Source: Bacteroidales bacterium
GTDB lineage: Bacteria; Bacteroidota; Bacteroidia; Bacteroidales; UBA4417
NCBI GenBank assembly: GCA_030654075.1
Contig: JAURYB010000054.1
Span: 1-64,000 of the forward strand
Reading direction: 5' to 3'
Length of the DNA: 64,000 nucleotides
Shown one piece after another: positions 1 through 7,900 of this stretch. Each line of letters starts with the position of its first letter. Within the stretch, counting starts at the first letter, position 1. The notes under the pieces are model-generated. The model was not told the origin of the DNA. It did no database searches and saw nothing but the letters and a program-made list of their open reading frames with translations. A program made the position numbers and the translations under genes.

Positions 1-24
1 CAGGAATGTTGTAAAATAAATTAG

Positions 25-645
25 TTATAAGGATGCCAATACCTCATCAAGCATCTCTAGCTGTAATTTATGCTTCGCAGGATTTAACTTTTTTAGCATG
101 TTAATATTTAATAATTTCCATTGAACCCCTGGAAAATTGCTGAAATCATAAGGAAACCATGAGGGTTCACCAAGAAAGAAACTTCGTAAAAATGATCTGT
201 CCTGATCGGTCATGTTTTTACAAACAGCATCAATCAGTTTATTGCGGGTGGCGTCAAACTGTTCATATGTAAATACCTGATCTGTCATGCCTCCGAATTG
301 AGTTTCTAAAACACTGCGATGATCAGGTCGCGATGGATTAAGCAATTCCTGAAAAGGTCTTTTGCTGCTAAGCATACAGAAAATGACCCCTGTTTTCAAT
401 TCGTCACTATATGCTGTTTCATCCAGAAGGTTCCTGATGTCAAATAAATCCCGCGGGTGCTGCCTGTCGAGGGCTGCTAGAATTTTACCCCCATATAGCT
501 GACCGAATGGAACTACCTGGATCTGGCAATACATTTCAAACAGTTCCTGCGCTTTAGGGCAAAGGTTTAAAATAATCGGTTTACCATATAGGTAAGATAT
601 TATTTTGATGTGCTGGGATATATAACCACTTGAAGTAAAATCTTT
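25..645 (-). pseudogene. 5'-truncated AbiEii/AbiGii-type nucleotidyltransferase toxin remnant
   Basis: The minus-strand frame is open from 645 down to a stop at 25, with the only ATG at 534 (169 codons). The stretch YGGKILAALDRQHPRDLFDI, about residues 14-33 after that ATG, is the signature of the C-terminal half of AbiEii/AbiGii-family nucleotidyltransferase toxins. The N-terminal nucleotidyltransferase motif (GG-T/S with a downstream SxDxD-type pair) is missing, and the family is usually about 250-300 residues, so roughly the first third to half is gone. No plausible start lies upstream of 645, and a palindromic element begins at 663. No antitoxin gene is seen. I read it as a dead remnant; a short expressed C-terminal protein cannot be excluded. 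Confidence 0.6.
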
Positions 646-662
646 TTATTGCTTTTAATTTC

Positions 663-1211
663 GTCCTTTTGTCTTGATACAAAAGGACCAACTTAGTGAA
701 ACGATCTCATGCGCACCTTTAAAAATAAGCAATACGCGCATAAAAGATCAAGGCTTAATATAAATTTTAAACATCTGTACGCTTCGGTAAAGGCTCGCAA
801 AACAAGGCTTGACACAGTTGAACAACATCCTTACAGCACGTGAAGCTGGTGTTTTGCTACACACATGCCCACGCATTTTACCTTCAGCTTCCGCCTCAGG
901 CGGATTTAAAATTTATCTTAGGCCGGTCCCTACACCCTATAAATTGTGTTCATGAGCCAAACCGATGTTCCTCATGATGCCGTAAGGAAATACTTTCTTA
1001 GAAGGGACCGGCCTCAGAAAAATATGTTAGCGATTCTTGACGGAGGTATGTGCGGATGGCATGTGCGTAGCAATACACAGCAACGACAAATGTTTTGATT
1101 TGCACTAAACTTTCATGCCTTGTATTGCGAGATAATACCTCCGGATTAGAACCGCAACATATTTTTCGAAAGCCTTGATTTTTTGTTACTTTTTGATCAA
1201 GCAAAAAGTAA
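663..1211. repeat. Palindrome-bounded intergenic repeat element
   Basis: Each end is a perfect 10-bp-stem hairpin: 663-672/679-688 (GTCCTTTTGT with ACAAAAGGAC, loop CTTGAT) and 1186-1195/1202-1211 (TTACTTTTTG with CAAAAAGTAA, loop ATCAAG). The two loops are reverse complements, so the ends are inverted copies of one design. Inside are a 16-bp near-perfect inverted repeat (916-931 with 1003-1018, core GGCCGGTCCCT) and a longer imperfect one (about 1018-1049 with 1135-1166). No convincing protein is encoded; a 68-codon minus-strand frame at 998-1204 simply reads through the inverted repeats. I infer a non-coding mobile or dispersed repeat. Confidence 0.55.
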
Positions 1212-1212
1212 G

Positions 1213-1392
1213 AAAAATAATATTCAATTCGAGATTAACAAAAACATTCAGATTTGTTTAAAATATCTTAAATCAAAATTTGTTGCCAGCACATCAAAAT
1301 ATTATTTAGCCGAAAATGGGCTTCTGAAGGTGAATATTCCGAAAAAAGAAGAAGCTAAACCGAAACCAATGAAACAGATTGAGGTTTCATAA
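1213..1392 (+). pseudogene. C-terminal remnant of a small heat-shock protein (Hsp20/alpha-crystallin)
   Basis: The frame ending at 1392 carries a YxxENGLLKVNIPKKEEAKP-type segment followed by KPMKQIEVS. This is the usual end of bacterial Hsp20 proteins: last beta strand of the alpha-crystallin domain, then the I/V-x-I/V tail that docks neighbouring subunits. Only about the last 35-40 residues resemble Hsp20. The upstream part, with a nominal ATG at 1183, runs into the hairpin at 1186-1211 and looks unrelated. The normal length is about 140-150 residues, so at least two thirds is missing. A strong terminator directly follows, as expected for the preserved 3' end of a real gene. Confidence 0.55.
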
Positions 1393-1395
1393 AAC

Positions 1396-1418
1396 ACAGC
1401 CGGCTACAAGCCGGCTGT
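1396..1418 (+). terminator. GC-rich hairpin after the Hsp20 remnant
   Basis: Perfect 10-bp stem ACAGCCGGCT / AGCCGGCTGT with loop ACA, flanked by A-rich sequence upstream and ATTGTGTT downstream, four bases after the stop codon. It is probably the original terminator of the truncated hsp20 gene and insulates the downstream GH127 gene. Confidence 0.65.
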
Positions 1419-1547
1419 ATTGTGTTCGCGAATTTGTGATTGCATTCAACCTTTACAATATTTAAGACTACAATGCCAGCAATATACATTGTATTTAAAA
1501 GTTTTTCTCATTTTTGAAATCCAGCTATCAAACAAATTTTATTTCTG

Positions 1548-1555
1548 TACATTTG
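1548..1555 (+). promoter_or_regulatory. Possible -7 promoter element for the first GH127 gene
   Basis: TACATTTG matches the Bacteroidota -7 consensus TAnnTTTG exactly, about 95 bases upstream of the start codon at 1651. No TTTG sits at the ideal distance upstream; the nearest (1513-1516) is about 31 bases away, so the call rests on the -7 element alone. Confidence 0.35.
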
Positions 1556-1650
1556 TTCTTGTGGAGGCTTATTGATTTATAAAATCTGAAACCGCAAGAA
1601 ACATTCCGGGCTTATCCACTCAGAATCATTTTCGTAAAGTAGTATTTGCA

Positions 1651-4068
1651 ATGACTAAAAATAATTTGAGTATGAACCTGATTTACAGGGTAATATGTAT
1701 TTTGTTCATAAGTGCCTTATCAATTAATTTGGCTTTTCCTCAGCAGGTGTGGCCTTCGTATCCCATTGGCCCCGTTCCGTTTACATCAGTACATGTAAAT
1801 GATAATTTCTGGGCGCCACGCATCCGTACAAACCATGAGATTACCATTCCTATTGCCATTCAGAAATGCAGGGAAACAGGCCGGATTAAAAACTTTAAAA
1901 TAGCCGGTAAGCTCGAAAAAGGAGCTTTCTGTTCTCTTTTTCCTTTCGATGATTCGGATATTTATAAAATTATTGAAGGTGCCAGTTTCACTTTGCAAAC
2001 CACTCCCGATCCAAACCTCGCACTTTCCATTGACACACTCATTTATTACATAAGCCTCGCCCAGGAACCTGATGGTTATCTTTTTACCAACCGGACTATC
2101 GATTCAACCAAACTTCATGATTGGGTTGGAAAAAAACGCTGGGAAAAAGATCCTGAGCTTAGCCACGAGTTATACAATCTCGGCCATTTGTACGAAGCTG
2201 CCGTTGCTCATTACCTGGCTACCGGCAAACGTTCGCTTCTGGATATTGCCATTAAAAGCGCCAACCTGGTTTACAGCGATTTTATCGGCAAACAGTTGCC
2301 ATATTATCCTGGTCACCAGGTAATTGAAATGGGATTAGTAAAACTTTACGGCGCTACCGGTGAAAAAAAATACCTGGAACTGGCGCAGTATATGCTCGAT
2401 ATCCGCCATGGCGGTGACGAATATAACCAGGCACAAAAACCTGTTGTTGAACAGGATAAAATTGTCGGACATGCGGTAAGGGCTACGTATATGTATTCCG
2501 GAATGGCCGACCTGGCCGCAATTAATAACAATACCGCGTACACGAATGTTTTAACCAAAATATGGGATGATCTGATCACAACCAAGTATTATATTACAGG
2601 TGGAATTGGTTCGGGCGGAAACAACGAAGGATTTGGTGAACCCTATTATTTGCCTAATATGTCGGCCTATTGCGAAACCTGTGCTTCCATCGGAAATGTG
2701 TACTGGAACTACCGTATGTTTTTGCTTAAAGGGGAATCGAAATACATGGATGTGCTTGAGCGCAGCCTTTATAATGGATTACTTTCGGGAGTTTCGCTGA
2801 GCGGCGATCATTTTTTCTATCCGAATGTGCTTGAGTCACGGGGCCAGCATCAGCGCTCGCCATGGTTTGGATGTGCCTGTTGCCCAAGCAATGTTTGTCG
2901 TTTTCTGCCATCTATTCCGGGATATATTTATGCGCATGATAAATCTGCAATCTACCTGAATTTATACATTCAGAATCAATCCGATATTGATTTCAACGGA
3001 AGTAAAACCCAGATCATACAAACCACTGATTATCCCTGGAGCGGAAAAATTACCGTTACGGTTAATCCTTCAGATATAAAGGATTTTTCTGTTGCTCTTC
3101 GTATTCCGGGCTGGGCCAGCGGCGAGGTTGTTCCTAGTGATTTGTATCATTTTCTGCCTGATGTAAATGCACCTTTCACCATTACGGTAAACGGAGTTCC
3201 TGCAAAATACGTGATGAAAAAAGGCTATGCCGTTATTGAAAACACCTGGAAAAACGGTGATAAAATTGAGCTAAATCTTCCAATGCCTGTCAGGAAAGTT
3301 GGCGCAAATCCATTGGTTGCAGCCGATCGCGATAAAGTTGCTTTGCAGCGTGGCCCATTGGTTTATTGCCTCGAATGGCCTGATAATAAAGACGGTCATG
3401 TTTTAAACCTGGTATTTGATCCAAAATCTGAACCTGAAGCTACGTTTAAACCACAGTTATTAAATGGCGTTGAAGTAATAACAGGGCAGGCAACTTCTTT
3501 AAAACAGGATGAAAGCGGAACCCAGGTTACCGGGAATGAAACTTTTACAGCCATTCCCTATTACGCCTGGGCAAACCGCGGCGCAGGAGAAATGGAAGTT
3601 TGGCTGGCAACAAAAGCAACTGCGGCCCGACCTTTATCAAAACCAACAATTGCAAGTAAAAGCAAAGTTAGCGGATCTGTGGATGGCAATCTTCTGACAT
3701 CTGTTAACGATCTTGATCTTCCGGCTAATTCCAACGATCACGACGTACTTTATTTCCATTGGTGGCCTAACAAGGATACAGTCGAATGGATTCAATATGA
3801 TTTTGATGTAAAAACACAGGTCTCGGAATGTTCGGTTTACTGGTTTGATGATGGCCCCTGGGGTGGTTGCCGTATTCCGGAATCGTGGAGAATCCTTTAT
3901 AAATCAGGGAATAAGTGGATTCCGGTTAAAGCGGCCGGCAATTATACGGTAAATAAAGATGAATTAAATACAGTAAAGTTTAAAACAGTAGCTACAAAAG
4001 CTCTCCGGCTTGAGGTTAATTTACCCAAAAAGTTTTCTGCCGGTATTTTTGAATGGTCTGTAAAATAA
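1651..4068 (+). CDS. GH127 beta-L-arabinofuranosidase, secreted, with C-terminal F5/8-type domain
   Basis: 805 residues with an N-terminal signal sequence ending near AFPQQ; an internal start at 1672 (MNLIYR) is also possible. The (alpha/alpha)6 domain carries all the metal and catalytic residues known from Bifidobacterium HypBA1: E342-T-C344 (zinc Glu and Cys), C410-C411 (zinc Cys, with C410 matching the nucleophile), and E326 exactly 16 residues before E342, as for the HypBA1 acid/base. A beta-sandwich follows, and residues about 670-805 resemble an F5/8 type C (discoidin-like) domain. The family removes terminal beta-L-arabinofuranose, as in beta-1,2-arabinobiose, hydroxyproline-linked arabinosides or pectin side chains. 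It is followed 84 bases later by a serine hydrolase gene. Confidence 0.88.
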   Translation: MTKNNLSMNLIYRVICILFISALSINLAFPQQVWPSYPIGPVPFTSVHVNDNFWAPRIRTNHEITIPIAIQKCRETGRIKNFKIAGKLEKGAFCSLFPFDDSDIYKIIEGASFTLQTTPDPNLALSIDTLIYYISLAQEPDGYLFTNRTIDSTKLHDWVGKKRWEKDPELSHELYNLGHLYEAAVAHYLATGKRSLLDIAIKSANLVYSDFIGKQLPYYPGHQVIEMGLVKLYGATGEKKYLELAQYMLDIRHGGDEYNQAQKPVVEQDKIVGHAVRATYMYSGMADLAAINNNTAYTNVLTKIWDDLITTKYYITGGIGSGGNNEGFGEPYYLPNMSAYCETCASIGNVYWNYRMFLLKGESKYMDVLERSLYNGLLSGVSLSGDHFFYPNVLESRGQHQRSPWFGCACCPSNVCRFLPSIPGYIYAHDKSAIYLNLYIQNQSDIDFNGSKTQIIQTTDYPWSGKITVTVNPSDIKDFSVALRIPGWASGEVVPSDLYHFLPDVNAPFTITVNGVPAKYVMKKGYAVIENTWKNGDKIELNLPMPVRKVGANPLVAADRDKVALQRGPLVYCLEWPDNKDGHVLNLVFDPKSEPEATFKPQLLNGVEVITGQATSLKQDESGTQVTGNETFTAIPYYAWANRGAGEMEVWLATKATAARPLSKPTIASKSKVSGSVDGNLLTSVNDLDLPANSNDHDVLYFHWWPNKDTVEWIQYDFDVKTQVSECSVYWFDDGPWGGCRIPESWRILYKSGNKWIPVKAAGNYTVNKDELNTVKFKTVATKALRLEVNLPKKFSAGIFEWSVK

Positions 4069-4152
4069 TTTGAAAAGTCGAAGGGAGGCCATTAAGCCTG
4101 TATCAAAAGTGTGGCAGGAATAAATGTCGAATAAGTTATAAAACTTCAAATC

Positions 4153-5418
4153 ATGAAAAAACAAACCTTATTGCTTCTGATCCTTCTGCTGGTTCTACAA
4201 ACCGGTTTCGCACAGGTACTTGCACCTGTTGTAAAGCTTCATCCGGGCTTTGATTATACCCGTTTAGCTCAGATTGATTCCATTTCAAACCAGTATGTGA
4301 AAAACAATTGGTTGGTAGGATCAGTCGTATTGGTTGTTAAGGACAACCAGGTTGTCTATTATAAAGGTCAGGGATACGCTGACGCCGCAAGTAAAAAAGC
4401 GATGCCGGCTGATGCCATTTTCCGGATTATGAGCCAAACCAAAGCTATTACGAGCCTGGGAATTCTCCAGTTATTTGAAAAGGGGAAATTTGGCCTTGAC
4501 CAAAACATTTCCGATTTTATTCCTGAGTTTAAAAATCCTGAAGTCCTTAAAGATTTCAATCCGGCAGATTCAAGTTATACAACTGTTCCTGCCAAACGTG
4601 AAATCACATTTCGTGATTTATTGACACACACTTCGGGCATTGACTATGCCGCAATTGGTTCGGATAAAATGACGGCTATTTATGCAAAAGCTGGGATTCC
4701 TTCGGGCTTAGGCCTTTTCAATATCAGCCTGCTGGATGCAATGAAAAAATTAGGAACGCTTCCCCTTGTTCACCAGCCGGGTGAAAAATTTACCTACGGA
4801 CTGAATTCTGATTTATTGGGTTGCCTGATTGAAGTCATTAGTGGAAAAAGTTTGGAAGCATACTGTAACGAAAATATCTTTTTGCCGCTTGGAATGAAAG
4901 ATACCTATTTCAATGTTCCCGCTGCGAAAGCTGGGCGAATGCCAACGGTTTATACTGAAAATGATCAGAATCAGATAGTTCCCTGGTCACCCACATTCCG
5001 CAACCTGAATCCAAATTATCCGCTTGTCCCAAAATCCTTTTTCTCGGGCGGTGCCGGTTTATCGTCAACGGCATATGATTATGCTATTTTCCTGCAAATG
5101 ATTCTGAATGGAGGAAGTTATAACGGCAAGCAAATTTTAGGTCGCCGCACGGCTGAACTTATGATAAGCCCGCAACTGGATGATAAAATGTTTGGTGACG
5201 ACAATTTCGGTCTCGGATTTTTGATTACTTCCGAAAAATCAGCAAACTTGAATATGCGAAGCAAAGGCTCCTTTTCATGGGGCGGATATTACGGCACCAC
5301 GTATTGGGCTGATCCCAGGGAAAAGCTTATTTGCCTGATCATGACCCAGCACACTCCAAATTCACATGGCGATTATGGAAGGAAAATTGAAAATGTGATT
5401 TATGGCAGTTTGAAATAA
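4153..5418 (+). CDS. Secreted serine hydrolase of the beta-lactamase/class C family
   Basis: 421 residues with signal peptide (cleavage near GFAQ-V). It has the SxxK motif S94-Q-T-K97 with the catalytic Ser and Lys, a Tyr motif at Y215 (YGLNSDLLG), and a late WGGYYGT stretch in place of HTG/KTG. This pattern fits esterases, D-aminopeptidases or peptidases of the penicillin-binding fold (Pfam Beta-lactamase) rather than a true resistance enzyme. It lies between GH127 and GH27, with a terminator after it, so it probably shares a transcript with GH127. In that setting an esterase that de-acylates a glycan is attractive, but the substrate cannot be read from sequence. Confidence 0.75.
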   Translation: MKKQTLLLLILLLVLQTGFAQVLAPVVKLHPGFDYTRLAQIDSISNQYVKNNWLVGSVVLVVKDNQVVYYKGQGYADAASKKAMPADAIFRIMSQTKAITSLGILQLFEKGKFGLDQNISDFIPEFKNPEVLKDFNPADSSYTTVPAKREITFRDLLTHTSGIDYAAIGSDKMTAIYAKAGIPSGLGLFNISLLDAMKKLGTLPLVHQPGEKFTYGLNSDLLGCLIEVISGKSLEAYCNENIFLPLGMKDTYFNVPAAKAGRMPTVYTENDQNQIVPWSPTFRNLNPNYPLVPKSFFSGGAGLSSTAYDYAIFLQMILNGGSYNGKQILGRRTAELMISPQLDDKMFGDDNFGLGFLITSEKSANLNMRSKGSFSWGGYYGTTYWADPREKLICLIMTQHTPNSHGDYGRKIENVIYGSLK

Positions 5419-5515
5419 ACATGTAAGCATGTACAATAGAGTCTGAAGTTTTATGAATTTCAGAAAGGAGTGATTATCTGGGATGTCTGATAAAATTAGA
5501 AAAAATAAAGCATAC

Positions 5516-5551
5516 AGCCCCGGGGTGAAAAATATTCCGGGGCTCTGTTTT
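5516..5551 (+). terminator. Rho-independent terminator between the serine hydrolase and GH27
   Basis: Perfect 8-bp GC-rich stem AGCCCCGG (5516-5523) / CCGGGGCT (5537-5544) followed by CTGTTTTAT. It separates the GH127-serine hydrolase unit from the GH27 unit. Confidence 0.75.
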
Positions 5552-5601
5552 ATATAATATTGTCTATACCTTTAACCCTTTGTAACTCAATCTCAAAATT
5601 T

Positions 5602-7878
5602 ATGAAGAATTTATTATGCTTGCTTGCCTTAGGTATAACATTATCATTACAGGCTCAAACTCCGAAAGGGGAAAGTATAAATCTGAATCAAAAGTGGAGG
5701 TTTATTCAGGGTGATAATATAGCTTACGCCAAGCCTGGCTTCGATGACGCAGGCTGGAAAACCATTCAAACAGACAGGACATGGGAAGAGTCGGGTTACG
5801 AAAAATATGATGGATATGCCTGGTTTCGAATAAAAGTCATTATTCCATTAAAACTCAAACAATCTGCTTTCCTTAAGGATAGCCTCAGGATTTACCTTGG
5901 AAAGATCGATGATTTTGACCAGGTTTTTCTCAACGGGTCTCTTATTGGTATAAATGGGAAGAATGTTTCTGCTCGAACGGTTCCTGATACTATGTTTAAA
6001 GCAGGAACACAAAGTTACTGGGATGTTGAAAGACCGTATTCAATTTCAGCCAGCGACCCCAGGATAAAATGGGACCAGGAAAATGTAATTGCGGTACGCG
6101 TCTTCGATTGGAACGGAGGAGGTGGTATGTATTCGGGTGACCAGGCAATTACTATGATTAAAGTATCTGATTATCTTGCTATTGAAAATAATATTTCGCC
6201 ATATAAATTTGTAAATGACAATCTGAAAAAGACCATTAATCTGCGAAATACATCCGCGTCGTATACGATTGAAGGTGACTTTTCAATCAGAGCCATAAAC
6301 AAGCTGACAGGCGAAGAAATTTATAAGAACGAAATTTTAAATATTGCGCTCAAACCCTTTCAAAAACAGGTATTGGATATACAAATTAAAAAACCTGATC
6401 AATCCGCGCTCATCACATACAGTTTCGATTTTACAAAAGCAGGAACGAAGATTTACGTTACCGATGAAACTCCTTACATAACTACTCCTTTACCATCTGC
6501 TTTGCCACGCATTAATGGAGCATCCGTAACTGCCGCTCGTCCGGGGAAACCATTTTTATTTACTATTCCTGCTTCCGGCGACCGCCCAATGACTTTTGAA
6601 GCATTGAATTTACCTAAAGGCCTTAACCTGGATCCTAACTCAGGAATCATTTCCGGAAAGGTTGATTTAAAGGGTGAATATAAAGTGGTGTTAAAAGCAA
6701 AAAACGAAAAAGGTGTTGATTCAAGAGAGCTGACTATATCCATTGGCGACAGAATCTGTCTTACTCCTCCTATGGGATGGAATAGCTGGAACTGCTGGGG
6801 ATTGGCGGTTGACGAACAGAAAGTGATCGCAAGCGCTCACACATACCTGAATAAAGGTCTGATGAATCATGGCTGGACCTATGTGAATATTGATGACGGC
6901 TGGGAAATCCGTGGTGATCTGAACCCGAAACGCGACCCAGAAGGCAACATTCTTACCAACGAAAAATTTCCTGACATGAAACGCCTGGGCGACAGTATTC
7001 ATGCTCTTGGATTAAAATTTGGAATTTACAGCTCGCCTGGTCCACTTACCTGCGGCGGTTATACAGCCAGCTACCAGCATGAAGAGCAGGATGCCAGGTC
7101 ATATGCATCTTGGGGAATTGATTACCTGAAATACGACTGGTGTTCTTATGGTAACATTGCAAAAGATGCCACGCTTGCCGAATACAAGAAACCATATTTT
7201 GTAATGCGCGATGCGCTAAATAAAGTTGATCGCGATATTGTTTATAGCTTGTGCCAGTATGGAATGGGCGATGTATGGAAATGGGGTGACGAAGTAGGAG
7301 GGAACCTCTGGCGCACCACCGGCGATATAACTGATACATGGGAAAGTCTTCGGGAAATCGGGTTCGGGCAGGTTAAAAACCAACCTTATGCCAAACCCGG
7401 AAACTGGAACGATCCGGATATGCTTATTGTCGGTTGGGTAGGCTGGGGACCAAGTCTGCATCCCACCAGGCTTACGCCGGATGAACAATATACTCACATT
7501 TCCCTTTGGTGCCTGCTTTCGGCCCCGTTACTTATAGGCTGCGACCTTCAGCGCCTGGATGAGTTTACACTTAACCTGTTAACCAATGATGAAGTAATTG
7601 CTCTTAACCAGGATCCGCTGGGAAGCCAGGCAAAACAAACTTTAGTGGACGGTGATATTCAGGTATGGGTAAAAGAAATGGCTGACGGATCAAAAGCTTT
7701 TGGTGTTTTTAACCTTGGAGGGAAAACCGCTAACTTTATTCTGGAACCTGAAAAAGCCGGGCTGAAACCCGGAGGAGAACTCCGTGACCTTTGGCGGCAA
7801 AAATCAATGGGAAAAGCCGGAAATTTAATATCGGTAGCTATTCCATCACATGGTGTGATGTTATATAAATTAAAATAA
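5602..7878 (+). CDS. GH27 alpha-galactosidase / beta-L-arabinopyranosidase-type enzyme, multidomain
   Basis: I start at 5602 (MKNLLCLLALG...LQAQ, a clean signal peptide), not at the in-frame ATG at 5560; this gives 758 residues. Order: an N-terminal beta-galactosidase-like jelly roll (about 25-190), a linker, a putative Ig domain of He_PIG type (about 300-385, INGASVTAARPGKPF), then the GH27 barrel starting at TPPMGWNSWNCWG. The nucleophile is D512 in KYDWC and the acid/base is D575 in TTGDITDTW. GH27 retains configuration and acts on terminal alpha-D-galactose; some members take the stereochemically similar beta-L-arabinopyranose, plausible here. The S9 peptidase gene follows after 22 bases. 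Confidence 0.88.
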   Translation: MKNLLCLLALGITLSLQAQTPKGESINLNQKWRFIQGDNIAYAKPGFDDAGWKTIQTDRTWEESGYEKYDGYAWFRIKVIIPLKLKQSAFLKDSLRIYLGKIDDFDQVFLNGSLIGINGKNVSARTVPDTMFKAGTQSYWDVERPYSISASDPRIKWDQENVIAVRVFDWNGGGGMYSGDQAITMIKVSDYLAIENNISPYKFVNDNLKKTINLRNTSASYTIEGDFSIRAINKLTGEEIYKNEILNIALKPFQKQVLDIQIKKPDQSALITYSFDFTKAGTKIYVTDETPYITTPLPSALPRINGASVTAARPGKPFLFTIPASGDRPMTFEALNLPKGLNLDPNSGIISGKVDLKGEYKVVLKAKNEKGVDSRELTISIGDRICLTPPMGWNSWNCWGLAVDEQKVIASAHTYLNKGLMNHGWTYVNIDDGWEIRGDLNPKRDPEGNILTNEKFPDMKRLGDSIHALGLKFGIYSSPGPLTCGGYTASYQHEEQDARSYASWGIDYLKYDWCSYGNIAKDATLAEYKKPYFVMRDALNKVDRDIVYSLCQYGMGDVWKWGDEVGGNLWRTTGDITDTWESLREIGFGQVKNQPYAKPGNWNDPDMLIVGWVGWGPSLHPTRLTPDEQYTHISLWCLLSAPLLIGCDLQRLDEFTLNLLTNDEVIALNQDPLGSQAKQTLVDGDIQVWVKEMADGSKAFGVFNLGGKTANFILEPEKAGLKPGGELRDLWRQKSMGKAGNLISVAIPSHGVMLYKLK

Positions 7879-7900
7879 ACTTACGTAAGAAACCTTTTTC

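Noticed and set aside
998-1204. 68-codon minus-strand frame reading through the repeat element
   Set aside because: It consists of the arms of inverted repeats, shows no domain or signal peptide, and overlaps the terminal hairpin; best explained as repeat DNA.
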